From Hysterium pulicare CBS 123377 (taxonomy: Eukaryota > Ascomycota > Dothideomycetes > Hysteriales > Hysteriaceae), in the NCBI GenBank assembly GCA_000467715.1, contig AJFK01000895.1, forward strand, positions 62,001 to 126,000: 64,000 nt of DNA, in the 5' to 3' direction. The translations under genes and the position numbers were made by a program. Of the stretch, positions 1-11,161 are shown in pieces. The notes under the pieces were generated by a model. That model searched no databases. It had not been told where the DNA came from and worked only from the letters and a program-made list of their open reading frames with translations. How positions within the stretch are numbered: the first letter of the stretch is position 1; the number at the start of each line of letters is the position of its first letter.

Positions 1-25
1 AATTGAGTTTGTAAGTCAATACAAC

Positions 26-619
26 ATGAATCAGCTATGTCTTAGCAAGCCATTGACCCCAGATCTAGCTTCCCCATGCGTCCAAAGTAGCTCCCTTCCG
101 CATCCGCATCCGCAGCCTCGACCCAATCCTCCTCCATCATCCACAACACCAACCAAAATGCCGCCAGCTCTTCACCCTCGCTCGCGAATGACAACATCTC
201 TATTCACAAGCACTCTACTCTTCTCATTTCTTGTAGTCGGGACACCGCATCTCCTTCCCTGTCCCGTGGATCCTCGAGCTCAAGCGGATTCAGACCCCGA
301 TGCATTTTCTACAAGACCAAGGAGGAGGCGACGGAGATCAAAGGGCCAAGGGGACACTCCTCCAATGTCATGTTCAGGGAAGGATTTAACGACTGATGAT
401 AGCTCGACGGTCAATGCGGAGGAGAGATCACAGCCAGCGGAAGAGGCATGGAGTGTGGAGAGGAAGAGGGAATGCCCTGTGCCAAAACCTGGAGGCCTTA
501 TGGGTCAAGTACTAGGGCTGAAGAAAGATGAAGGCGGCGGTGATTTAAGGCCAATCGTAGTAAGGGTGGAGCCGGTTAGGCGGATGAGGGTTCAGAAGGA
601 GAGAGAACAAGACTCATGA
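26..619 (+). CDS. hypothetical protein, possible single membrane segment
   Basis: Open frame of 197 codons; family not recognised. The N-terminal 44 residues are Pro/Ser-rich, and a second ATG at residue 45 is an equally good start. From there a hydrophobic stretch (LFTSTLLFSFLVVG, about residues 59-72) could be a membrane anchor or uncleaved signal. It is followed by a Pro/Cys segment (HLLPCPVDP), a run of six arginines and a hydrophilic charged tail ending in a basic KEREQDS. The hydrophobic-then-basic order suits a small organelle or membrane protein, but this is inference. No splice sites are needed. The reading frame could be chance. Confidence 0.35.
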   Translation: MNQLCLSKPLTPDLASPCVQSSSLPHPHPQPRPNPPPSSTTPTKMPPALHPRSRMTTSLFTSTLLFSFLVVGTPHLLPCPVDPRAQADSDPDAFSTRPRRRRRRSKGQGDTPPMSCSGKDLTTDDSSTVNAEERSQPAEEAWSVERKRECPVPKPGGLMGQVLGLKKDEGGGDLRPIVVRVEPVRRMRVQKEREQDS

Positions 620-1270
620 TTTAAGACTCCGATCTGGGTAGCAAGGAGAAATTGAGCGGGCACTGCATCACTGGCTTTGGTTTGTGAGTGGAAAGGCGGT
701 GTACATTACAAAGAGTCCACGTAAGAGCCCCGCGGGTGTACCATATGTACGCAAATCATAGGAGCTGGAGTCCAGATCTTCTGTAATTACTTGTCAAGTC
801 TTCGTTCCTTGAATGTTGGTCCATTTTGCTAGAATCGGTGAGCTAGACTTGTCACGAGCTGCCTTTGGTCTCTTCCGCTTAACCTCTCTTCGATTCTTTT
901 CTAAAGCACATTTAGACTTCATGTCACTCATCGCTGCCACTTTAAGCCAGCACTGTGCCCATCTTCTCAGTACTCTTTGTATGACCCTAAGTAGGGAGTC
1001 ATTTGCCGTTGTGAGTCTGTTCCTGTAGTCATTACTCTCATAAATCTTTACTGACGTGCTTACGTTTAGAGCACCATGATGACTCCTCACTAGAGGTATA
1101 AATCCTGAGCTGCTGTTGGATTCCTTCTTCTTTCTTTCTTCCACCAACAAAACTTTCTGAACTTCACACTACCAATACTATTCACATCATCTTCAACCCT
1201 TTTGTCCTCATCAATACAATCCCCGTACGGCTCACTCTCACGGTAGGCAATATATCAGAATTCAAGCATC
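620..1270. other. intergenic, no gene seen
   Basis: Overlapping short ORFs on both strands (around 794-1150) have no family resemblance and shadow each other. The last 130 bases before 1271 are CT-rich and A-rich, as expected for the 5' leader of the next gene. Confidence 0.5.
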
Positions 1271-1975
1271 ATGTCAAACAAAAATCCACGCCCCAGTATA
1301 TTGCAGCATATCAAGGAGGCTTTGATGCGGCCTGAAAAAACATCCGAAATCAACTTCATCGAGGTCCCCATCGTCGAGCCTCCAAGTTTAACAAGTATCA
1401 TCATCGAAGTTCTCGACACCAAGTACAACATCACCAGCCATCCAATTCGCGCCATGCGTGCCGTTGAAAGCGAATACGAGGTTATCTGTGTCCGTTTACG
1501 AACCGAGATCTGGAAGAAGATGCGCAGATTTGAGACTGGACGACGGCCTCCGGCGGAATTCTGGAAGAATCCTACAGCACGTAAGCAGCCAAGAATCATC
1601 AGTAGAAAGCCCAGCTAACGAATTCTGCATGAAGTGCCCAATGGTCGCTTGAGTTCCTTTGACGAATTTTGCCTTATCGAGCCGCTCCTGAAACAAAAGG
1701 TCCAACAATCCCGAGAAAGCCTGAGGGCATTGCAAACTCAACTGCAATCCAAAAAAGCGGAGCAAAAGCATGTTGAAGAGGGAGACTTACCTAGGAGTTC
1801 TAAGGAATACACAGCGCAGATGTCGCGTATTAAGGTTGAGTTGACCTTGCTGGAGGAACATCTCGTCGCCCTTGAGGATGACATTAAGAAGTGGGATATT
1901 AAGTGGTATGCACATGTTCTCCCAGGTTGGGATGCTCTCAAATTGAAGATATGGGTGTATTCTGTCAAGGATTAA
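1271..1975 (+). CDS. hypothetical coiled-coil protein, two exons
   Basis: Exons 1271-1580 and 1635-1975 are joined across a 54 nt intron (donor GTAAGC, branch point GCTAACG, acceptor GAAG). The intron carries an in-frame TAA, so splicing is needed to reach the full 216 residues; the junction reads NPTA-LPNGR. The N-terminal half is basic and has no known domain. From about residue 120 to 195 the protein is rich in Glu, Lys, Gln and Leu with heptad-like spacing, indicating a coiled coil (KVQQSRESLRALQTQLQ onward). It ends in an aromatic tail (WDIKWYAHVLPGW). No function can be assigned. Splice signals and continuous frame support a real gene. Confidence 0.6.
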
Positions 1976-3356
1976 CTTCTCCCCATTTTTGTATCTTTCT
2001 TATTCATGTTACTCATATCCCAGTTAGTCCAGAGTCATCTCCAGTTAATCTATCTCAGTAATTCATTCCAATTTGAATTCTACTTCTAATCCCAAATTCC
2101 CATACACTTCAAGATATGATTCACAACTAACCAAAGCTTCGCATAAGCTTCTCTATTCCAATAGCATCTTCATACCCAGACCATCTAGACTCATTGTCAA
2201 ACTTGAAGTTCATGCACCAAAATCGAGTACAATGGCGAAAAAAAGCATACCTTATACGAATTTTACATTCCCGTTACGGCTAGGGGACTAAAGATATTCT
2301 TTCTTTCTCCCGGACAGATTTCGTTTCCCCCTACAGAGGCTTAATCATAAACACCATACAACCTTGCCCAAATTTAGGATTTAAGAAGATACTCAAATTA
2401 GATTAGAAAAGATAGCGAAAAACCTTTCAAACCTAAACATGATTTTCTCAACTAGGCAAACGATATGTATTAGTTATCGTGCTTTTAGCAGCATCCTCGC
2501 TCTAAAGAGACAGTAAGGCTAGAAAGTAGGCAAGGTTATAGCAAGTTATATAACTCTTAACATCTTCATCCTCTGTCTAGCCTCTCGCACGACGGTCATC
2601 GTGTTGTACAGAACCCGTTTGAGCTCTGGGAGAGGACAGAAATGGCTTTTAAGCACTAGTCACGTCCTTCAAAATGCTATTTTATTTGAGTCTAATCTTT
2701 AATAGTAAGGAAAATAGTTCTTTAGTTTATAAACTTTAAGTCTAAGAAGATTCTCTTAAGAGTTATAAAACTATAGTGAAGGTTATTAGAGTGGAGTGGT
2801 TTCCAAGCGGCAAGCTACTCTCAGCGCATCTCCTAGAGGCCAAACTGATGAGGACAAGGCGAACCACAGCTTCATAAGGAGCTGACACCAAATCTGAGAG
2901 TGCGTTAACAGCGGGAAAGCTTGGATAGTTTGAGAAAAGTTGTTAAGTAAGTGTAAACAAACTAATAAGATAGTTATAGTCTAATAATCTACTTAGAGAA
3001 AATATTAACCTGTTGAAATTAAGTGTGCAACTTCTGGTTTCTTAGAAATGTGGATAGCAAGTTATGCTCCGATGGTGGTAGCATCCTGAGCTGACTTGAG
3101 CTCTGCGACGTGGACGAAAGTAAGTTCAACTCCTTAAGACTATACCTATATAATCATTTTTCTTAAGGCTAGTTTAATATATTTTAGAAATTACTTTAAT
3201 TAAAATAATTATTTTCTACTTTACCTAATATTAGAATTAGTGCTACTATACTCTTAAACCACTACACCTGGACGCCTCACCCTCTACACCCGTTTCCCAC
3301 AGCCCGTTTCTGCTCCGCGAAGTCAAGGGACCTTACAATAATACCTTATCACGAGT
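1976..3356. other. AT-rich gene-poor stretch
   Basis: About 1.4 kb with no convincing coding potential. From about 2350 to 3250 the sequence is visibly A+T-rich with many TpA steps and frequent stops in all frames. It lies directly downstream of the decayed HET gene. This is what old RIP-affected or decayed repeat DNA looks like in ascomycetes, but no transposon protein remnant can be read. Confidence 0.45.
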
Positions 3357-4940
3357 TCACACCAAGGCGATCTCCTTAGCGCCTTGTTTAAACCTCTCAG
3401 TCAACCACCAAGACTCTGTCAACCTATATGGTCTGAATTCTCGAGATAAAATAGAGAATCGCGGCAAGGCACGATCCCACGCTGCTGTATAATCACCTAA
3501 GAAATAGATTCGCGCTCTCCACATGTCATATAAATGTCCTGCTCTTCCAACCTCATCCACATCGAACAAGCCTCCTTTGTATTTCTCGTTCTGATCGCTT
3601 TTGCAGATCAGCTGGACGAACTCCATGGTATTAGATATCGCATGACTGTATCCCGGATCCTGTTGGTTTTCATTCGCGGGCTCCGAACGGGCCCGTTTCA
3701 GGTTCGGCGCTGGAATCTCTGCATGACCTACAACCATGTAGGAAGGCTTCTCTGACTGCTCGTCACGTCGCTGGAGGATGAGTGGGAGAGAGCAACCTTG
3801 AATGATGGCCAGAACATCACCGACCGTCGTTTTCGGATGCACCCACGCAAGTACGCCGTTTTCTGAGCGCGCTGGATGCATCTTGGCAAGGTAGTAGGCA
3901 TAGATGTTGGCCCATAGGTCTTTCTCAGTATCGTAGATGGTCTTGGGAGTGTCGGTGTTGGGACCATTGACCATGAGTTCGGAAATTATCGCACAATCTA
4001 CAGTATACCACTTGCGGAATCCAACGACGCCCTCTGCTGGGATCCAATCTATACCTTTATATGGTAGTGCGTTATATGACTGGCTTATCATGGAAGTGAT
4101 CTCCCGGGTCCCTGAATCATCTTCTGGGCAAATACCTATAGTTGTAATGGGCCAGCCCACGATAGCCTCCACAGTGAGCTCTGTACCACGAAAAGTCAGT
4201 GAAGAAAGTCTAAAGTCCTTATACGCAAACCAATCATTGTCAAAAGCAGCTTTCATGACAGGGAAATGGATTTGTCGATTTGCCAAAACGTCATCCAACT
4301 CCGCATAATCAGGCACCCAAGATGGTAAGTCGCCCTTGACTTCCCTTCGGGCACTCTTCAGGTAGGCAACGTCTAAGTTCATCCTTGCTATGATTAACTT
4401 CTTTGCAACAGCCGCAAAGACTTCTGACACGGGTTGTAGTAATCTGGTTCGAGAACAAAGTGTGAACCATCGAACTTGAGGCCGAGCAGAGCATAGATCT
4501 TGTCTCGAGGATTCGTAGCCAATGAAGATCTTGTTTCCAGCACCATCTTCATAAGGCTGAGTGGTTTGAGAGGGCCAACAGATCCTTTGATGCACTATAG
4601 TCGTGCATATCTGATAGCTTCGGGAGTGGATTGACCCGAAGATTCAAGGATTGAGAGACTATATCGACAGCACCAAAATGCACGGATGAAGTTGAACCAG
4701 GGAACTTTGTAAGATCCACAGAACAGCTCTGCGTTTTGGCCTACCGCCAGCTCCTGAATGATCCTATTAGAACGATTAGTATTTGCACATGTCGCTTAGC
4801 ACTTGGTCGTTTGCTACCAATTTTACCAAACTCTACTCCAATACGGTCGTTTCAGTAGATCACTAAATGCTTCTTGTTTCCAATGGCAAATGTGGCCTGC
4901 CTGATCTCGAGGCCGAACGATCTCACCAGAACCTTTTAGA
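3357..4940 (-). pseudogene. HET (heterokaryon incompatibility) gene remnant
   Basis: Minus-strand remnant of a HET-domain protein, a fungal family acting in non-self recognition and programmed cell death. Reading 5' to 3': a segment ending RPYWSRVW joins across a 63 nt intron (4764-4826, GTAAAA...TAG) to IIQELAVGQNAELFCGS, the conserved mid-HET motif. The frame then hits an in-frame TAG at 4595-4597. It continues in the same frame through NPRDKIYALLGL, another HET hallmark, and then shifts frame near 4425-4440, where the next conserved stretch (VSEVFAAVAKKLIIARM) lies in another frame. From there 3357-4424 is open and carries the usual LPSWVPD motif and C-terminal region. The N-terminal part of the domain is absent upstream. 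One nonsense, one frameshift and a 5' truncation make a pseudogene very likely. Confidence 0.85.
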
Positions 4941-5132
4941 CTTCGTCCTTATAGAAAAAGCTTACTTTACATATATACCTATAGTTTACATACATAGGTC
5001 AATATATTTTCCTCCTTGATGCTGACCTTACCCAAAGCCATAGTACTATTCACTAATTCCGCATAACTAGCCAAAAAGATACTTTCCAGGCCTAACTATA
5101 CAAGTCCAACTTTTATAGCTCATCCTTAACCT

Positions 5133-6198
5133 CTACAACTTCCCAACCCTCCTCTTCATCCCCTCCATATCCTCGCCGTCAACACAATCAACTCCATCCC
5201 TCACAAACCTCTCCACTGCCTCCTTAACAGCCTCCTCTCCATCCAACATATCAAACCAACCCCTCGCACCCCTCGTCTCCAAAATGGCCGCCGCCGCTTC
5301 CGCTACCGTAGCTCTAGAACTATCCCCTCTCGCAACGCTCGTCTTCCCCAAAGTAATCTTTCCAGCGGGCTTATCAGTCAGCATACCAGGGCGTAAACTA
5401 ACCCCGCAGAATCTCTCTTCCTCCGGAATACCCTTCTTAACCTCCCCATCATATCTCTCCTTTGCGAGGACGGTGAGCACTTCGTCGGCAGCAACTTTCG
5501 CTTTGTAGTACGTGGGCAGCACCTCTTCGTTCACGTGACTGGCTTGAGCCCATGCTTCGTCGTCCCACCAAGAAGGTTTGTTGCGCCGGGAAGAGAGGTA
5601 GGAGACGATGAGGAATTTCTTGATGGAGGGTGTGTGGATGGAGGCTTTTGTGAAGGAGATCGCGGCGTCGTGGTCGATTGCCATGGTGCGCGAAGGACCG
5701 CCTTTGCCGCCGGCGCCTATTTTGGGTTGGTATGTGGATTGAAAAGGGGTATTATAGAGGATGATGAGCTAAAAGCATAGAGTTTTAAGAATGCAGATGT
5801 GTATAGCTTAGAAAAAAGATATATAGAATTTAGTTAGAATAGACTGAAGGAAAAAGGATACTTAAAATCCGGTTCTACACCTTAAAAACACGAAGCACAC
5901 ATAAAACCAAACCAAAAACCAAAACTCAAGAAAACCACTCACCAGCACTCCAAACAACCCAATCCGCCCCAACCCCATCCAATATCTCCCTCGCATCCCC
6001 CTCACTCTTCACCTCCTCCAAACTCCGAACCAGCACACTCAACCTCCCCGGCTTCCCCTCTCCCAACTTCTCAATCGCCCCCTTCTGCTCCGGAGACCGT
6101 ATCAAACTCGTCACATTCCATGACCGAGCTAGGAGCAGCGGGGTCAGGAGTTGGGAGACTTTGCCGTGGCCGCCGATTAGGAGGATGGTGTGGGACAT
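5133..6198 (-). CDS. NAD(P)-binding SDR-like (NmrA/YwnB type) protein
   Basis: Two exons (6198-5943 and 5716-5133) around a 226 nt AT-rich intron (GTGAGT...ATAG) give 279 residues. The junction reads VWSAG-AGGKGGPSRTM. Residues 1-15 hold the Rossmann dinucleotide loop (LLIGGHGKVSQLL). A downstream strand ends in SAGAGGKGG, and TYYKAKVAADEVL carries the Tyr-x-Lys-like pair expected of atypical short-chain dehydrogenases. The C-terminal part has SLRPGMLTDKPAGKI and the ARGDSSRATVAEA motif common to NmrA/YwnB-like relatives. Length fits the family. The substrate is unknown and no neighbours suggest a pathway. The unusually long intron is unremarkable apart from its AT content. Confidence 0.82.
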
Positions 6199-6560
6199 GG
6201 TATTTGGGTTGCAATTGGGGCAGGGCAGAACATATGTTTGTTGGTTTCAGTAATGGAGTTTTGGGTGCTGGAACGATGTTCATAGATGGAAGATATTGCT
6301 TGGAGCTGCTCGGAATACTCAAGGAGGGGGTTGACGTGACGCCATACTGATGATGATTAGGGCGGTTGAAGATGCGGGCCGAGCCGCTGCTTAGTGGTGT
6401 GAGTGGCGGACTGGAACATCGAAATCTGGCGTTTGAAGAAGGTGAGCACACAAGCGGATAGCCATGTTCTATCTATGCCGTTGGGTTAAGATTATACAAA
6501 ACATAGTCAAAAGGATTACGTTTAGAAAGGCTGTGAAGCGCTACGGTAAAGCAGGTGCAG

Positions 6561-7130
6561 CTAGATGCCCCAACCTTGCATCGCTCTCGCCCTCCCATCG
6601 CTACCTTGCAGTTCTAACAAATCTCTTTCTACCTCCCTAATCATCGCCCAGCGAGTCTGTCCTTGCCGTTGTTCAAATTCCACCTCCATATCCCCCGAAG
6701 GAACCTCTCTGGCCACCCTTACCATCGCCGACTCTTCCTCATAAGCAGGAGGTGGGTTCAGCAAGTCGACTGTCGAACTACTACGGCTAGGATACGGCGG
6801 AGGGGGGGCTTCATCCTCATCATCCTCTATTTCCCTTCCTACGATTCGCCTCGGCGCTCTCTCCCTTACCCTTCTCCTGATCCTCTCCATATCCTCCTCA
6901 AGTCCCTCTCGCCTTACTCGCTCGCGCCTCCATAGATCTTCCAGCTCCCGATCTCTTTCAGGGTACTGAAGTTCTTGCATGCGAGGCAGGACGTGCACAC
7001 ACTCCATCACCGTCCAGCCCCAGCTGGCGACATCGGTGGTGATCTCAGTGTTGGATGTCAAGTACGGGAGGTCGGCGGGAGTGGGGGACGTTGCGTATTC
7101 CCAGTCTGGGGGGATGAGGAGGTAGGACAT
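6561..7130 (-). CDS. hypothetical acidic/basic coiled protein with PY motifs
   Basis: Single-exon ORF of 189 codons with a clear ATG; family not recognised. The N-terminus (PPDWEYATSPTPADLPYL) is followed by a highly charged Arg/Glu-rich helix of about 60 residues. A proline-rich segment then carries PPPPYPS and, about 15 residues on, PPPAYEEE. PPxY motifs are known ligands of WW domains such as those of Rsp5/NEDD4 ubiquitin ligases and their adaptors. The C-terminus returns to a charged helix. A WW-ligand or arrestin-adaptor-like role is inference only. The lack of overlap with other plausible genes supports it as real. Confidence 0.55.
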   Translation of the reverse strand: MSYLLIPPDWEYATSPTPADLPYLTSNTEITTDVASWGWTVMECVHVLPRMQELQYPERDRELEDLWRRERVRREGLEEDMERIRRRVRERAPRRIVGREIEDDEDEAPPPPYPSRSSSTVDLLNPPPAYEEESAMVRVAREVPSGDMEVEFEQRQGQTRWAMIREVERDLLELQGSDGRARAMQGWGI

Positions 7131-7832
7131 TATTTAATTATTCAATGACGGGTCGGAGTGAGGTATATTAGTTTTGCGCAGAGGTTGAGAATGATAGTCG
7201 TGGCCCTGAGCTGGTAGTAAATTATCGGAACGGAGAAGTGAAGAAGTCTGGGAAATTGTTGTAAGAAGTAACAGAAAATCTAACGATGATTTTATAGATA
7301 TGACAAGAAGGATGTGAGTGAAGCCTAACTCTTCAATATAATTATCTTCACTTCTATCCTTCACAAAACCTAGCAACCAGTATATATACTGATCACCTCT
7401 GTCCACATAGACTTACGCCCTTACCATAGGGATACATCTATTCTTTGACCTTGGTGAAAGGAGCTTTGATCATTTGCCAGACTCAAGCTCATATAAGAGG
7501 ACGCTCTGAGACTGCACTTGATATTGGAAAGAGAAAGGAAAGGGATAGAAATGCGAGTTTTATTTTAGGAACTTACCTTCATTTTAGGAACTTACACTCG
7601 GTTTGGGTCAAACTTGTCTAAGTCTCTGCCAGCGCATTACCAAATAGCATCACTCTGCAAACAAGACTTCGACAACTCATACCAAAAAGTCGACTTGCAA
7701 TATTTCTATATATACAACAACCCATGGCTTCACCTACTAAAGGCAGTAGCTCTATTATAATGCCAGAGTAAGTACTGGAAGAATGCCATCGCACAGCGTT
7801 TGTCCGCAACGGAGAGACTACATTAAACCTTT
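7131..7832. other. intergenic between RPN1 3' end and PY-motif gene
   Basis: No gene seen. It should contain the RPN1 3' UTR and the promoter of the leftward gene at 6561-7130. Short ORFs here (7134-7406, 7618-7845) lack any family resemblance. Confidence 0.5.
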
Positions 7833-10828
7833 TCAGGTTTCCCACTCGGGATTCTGCAATTCAAGTCAGAGGAGCTCATACCTTATGTGAGAATGGTGAG
7901 GACTTACCTTTCGCAATATCACCACTCCCTCCAACGTGTTGGTTAGACTCAAATATTGCTCATCCTCCAATTCGGCTCGCTCGCCATATGCTAGCAAGAC
8001 CGGCGTGCTCTGTGTTTGCCAACCAGTGATGGTCTTCGGTCGGCCTGCCTGTCCAACAATATCGACTGCTTGACCAACACGTACGTTGACAGTCAATGGT
8101 TTCAGATCCTCGTCGAGTGTGATAAGGAAGCGCGGTGCCATGGCGGTGGCCATGAAGTAGAGGAGGTAGTGGGAGTCGCCGAGGATGAATTGCTTTGCAT
8201 CAATCATGGAGATGAGGACTGTGAGTAATCCTGCAGCAGAGACTCTGGACAGGACCTGTCGGTCAGTATGGAAGGGATTGACTGAAAGTGTGCCTTTGCC
8301 CATATGAAGAAGACCCTGCGCTATGCGCACCATGAACAGGGCATTAGGATCCCGGTGATAGTAGCTGGCCAGTTGCCGAAGAAGCTGGGCCAAGCGTGCG
8401 TTGTTTGTACCCGCTCCGGAAAGACCCATTGCGAAAATAGCGTTAATAGCAACCTCATTGTCGTTGTCGTGGCTATATCTCGACAACGTGTCGTAAACCT
8501 TCATCTGAGGGTTGCTCGGGCTGATGAGACCCATCGCAAGAGGGACCGCCTTACGAATATTCGGCTCACCGTAATGCATAAGGTGTCCAAATGTTCGGAG
8601 AATCATGTCCTGCCCAACATCTTCACCCATAGCTACCAGCGACAAGCCGATCACTGCATAAGATTGAAGAAGATCATCGCCCTTCTTCTCGTCACTATCT
8701 TCTTCGATGTGATCGTTGCAGATATGAAGAAGTTGCTGAATCTTGAGGACAGCTCCCGTACCCGCCCATGCACAGACCTCGGCCAGGACGGACGTTGGCT
8801 TCGACATAGGGTGGTCAATCGCCTTTAGTGTCTCCAAAATGACATCAACCTCTTCCTGCTGGCCAAAGAACAAAAGCGCAAGACCTAGAGCCATGAATCT
8901 TGTCCACTTGTCCTTGAGCTGCTTCGTTCGGTCCTCGTCCAAGAAAGTCTGAATAATGGCTTCACTGACATCGCTCTGTGCGGATCCAACAAAGATGAGG
9001 CCCAGTGAAAGTGCTGCCATAGCCGATAGTTGCATGTCGAGATTGGTGTCGCTAACGATAGGGAGTAAAAGCTCGAGAAGCTCTTCTTTGTTGGACCCCG
9101 CGTATGCAAGGCCAAGACCCATAATTGAAGCCATACGGATGCTCACGTTCGAATTCGCGAGGTTGCCCTCATCACCGAGCAAAGCCATCGCAGGATCGGA
9201 ATCCATTCGGACGCCAGAGTTGATGATACCAGTAGCGAGCAATGCACCAGCTTTGACATAGTCCTCGGTGACATATGTGTAGGGATCGATCTTATCTAGA
9301 CCCATTTCGACATCCCATTGCATAAGCATGCCAAGGGAGGCAGCTGTTGACATCATGCCCTCATCTTTTGTCTTCCATACCCAGCTGTTTTTGTTCTCTT
9401 GCATCAGCATCATCTTGTCATTACCATAACCAGCATTGACGAAGGCGTTCACGAAAGCACTGGCAAGGTTATGCCTTGCGGAGTCGGTGTTGGTCAATCC
9501 TGCTGTCCTGGAGCTTTCGAGATGGGTCTTGTAAATGTCATCGGGAGTTTTTGGATCCAGAATGTTCAGCTCCTTCCCCAGAGCTTTGAAGTGATCCGGC
9601 AGTCTTGTGTTATTCAGGCACTCCTGAAGTTCGGGGTCCTCGGTCTCATCTGGCACATCTAACCATATCCTTTGGCGCGCGATAAGGAATGCCATCTGTC
9701 TCCTTATCGACTTGTCCTCAGTGGAATTGAAGGCCTCCTCGATTAAGTCCTTGTCATTAAGCCGTATCGCCAGCACGGTTGCCTGTGCGTACTGCTTGTA
9801 TCGTAGGTAGATCTTATAGGCTGTGCGAACGAAACGGTCGTTGTCGGGATAGGTGAGTAAGGGAACAGTGCTAGAGATGTTAGCAGAGGTACAATGGGAG
9901 GAGGTATTCTCAAACTTACCTGACCATGTACAAGCACACCCTCGAGTATGTCTCCTCATCCAGATGCTGTTCGATCTGCTCAATCATCTCAAGCTCGGTC
10001 AACATGTCGACAGCATCTGCCTCCGCATTGTGCTTAAGGAAAAAAGGTACGAGTGTTAGTGCCAGGTCTGTGATATCATCTGTCGGCTTATCGTCGTTCA
10101 GTCGGCTCTGAAACTCTCTGCCTATCTCAAGAGCAAGATGCCTCATGTATTCGTGACCCCATGAGCCCAGATCTGTGGAAGGCGCTTGAAGCCTATATTT
10201 TAAGCAGTCCAGCCGGTCTTCATCGGAGTATGTCATTCCCAGCACGGACAGCATGTCGGCAAAGGATTTCTTCTCTGGTGTCAGTATGAACCCATGCATT
10301 CTGTTCCCTGAGATTATTCTATACCTTGTTCTCTCCTTCTGGCCATGACTCGTAAGCCTTTTCTAACTTCTCATAATGTGGTCGAAGGAATTTGAGGGGC
10401 TTCGGAACGGCGGTCATAGATGATGTGGAAGTCTTGATAAAATTCTTGATAGCCTCTAAGGCGGGCTTGTACAGGCTTGTGTCTGCTTCCTGAATGGCGA
10501 AGACATTAGCTGCTGCAGCCGCACGAGACATGCATCGAAGACCACATACCAGTATCCGCTCAACCAACATATCTAATTCGCTCTTGAGCTGCTGATCTTC
10601 CTCACTGAGTTCCTCAGCTGTATGCATGCAGGGTCAGTCTCGAGATATCACGTAGACGCGGAAGAGGCCATGACCCGGGGGGTACATACCAGCTTCCTTC
10701 TGCTCTCCATCCTTTATTATCTTGCCATCCTTGTCCTTTTGTGGCTCCTTTTCTGCTTCGGCACCATCCACAGCCTTTCCCTTTCCCTTCTCAGCGGCAG
10801 TGGGCTTCTTCTCGTCTTCCTTCGCCAT
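7833..10828 (-). CDS. RPN1: 26S proteasome regulatory particle base subunit Rpn1
   Basis: Rpn1/PSMD2, the large non-ATPase base subunit that docks ubiquitin-like shuttle receptors and Ubp6 on the 19S particle. Five exons join in frame: 10828-10690, 10617-10325, about 10272-9920, 9870-7908 and a 21 nt last exon 7853-7833 encoding NPEWET-stop. That gives about 922 residues, the family size. The N-terminus is the usual lysine/glutamate-rich low-complexity segment, followed by [21 protein letters not shown] and [14 protein letters not shown]. The centre holds proteasome/cyclosome repeats ([51 protein letters not shown]). The C-terminus reads EGVVILRK. The acceptor of the third exon is uncertain by one codon (10270 or 10273). 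It shares a 333 bp divergent promoter with RIO2. Confidence 0.96.
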
Positions 10829-11161
10829 GTTGACTACGAAGGGAAGCTAGGTGTAGACGGTGAATGTATGCGTAAGATACACCGGGAAATCTAGAACGAA
10901 GGAGACTTTCGGTGACTGTTTCAAAGGCTTCAGCAAAGAAGAGACAGCGGGAAATATCGATGGTGTTTGGGGGGTGGATGCGAGGCGATGGGTTGTTGAT
11001 GGTGCTCGAAGCTCTCTGATCTTCCATCACCGACGGCGCGCCAAGCCACTTGCCGAAGAGCTCAAGACTTACTTACTGAACCTCCAGGAATTTATCACCT
11101 TCACAACTATCCCTGCACATTCACCCTACACCCATTCGACTTCTTCCGTCAACTTGCGAAG
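10829..11161. promoter_or_regulatory. bidirectional promoter between RPN1 and RIO2
   Basis: The RPN1 ATG (minus) and RIO2 ATG (plus) are 333 bp apart, so both core promoters and 5' leaders must lie here. I could not find a clear TATA box or a yeast-type PACE proteasome element by eye. Confidence 0.6.

Noticed and set aside
3357-4595. Treating the 412-codon frame as an intact gene
   Set aside because: It begins at GTG directly after an in-frame stop, and conserved HET sequence upstream is in other frames, so it is the tail of a pseudogene.
8016-9662. Several plus-strand ORFs inside RPN1
   Set aside because: Shadows of the RPN1 coding sequence.
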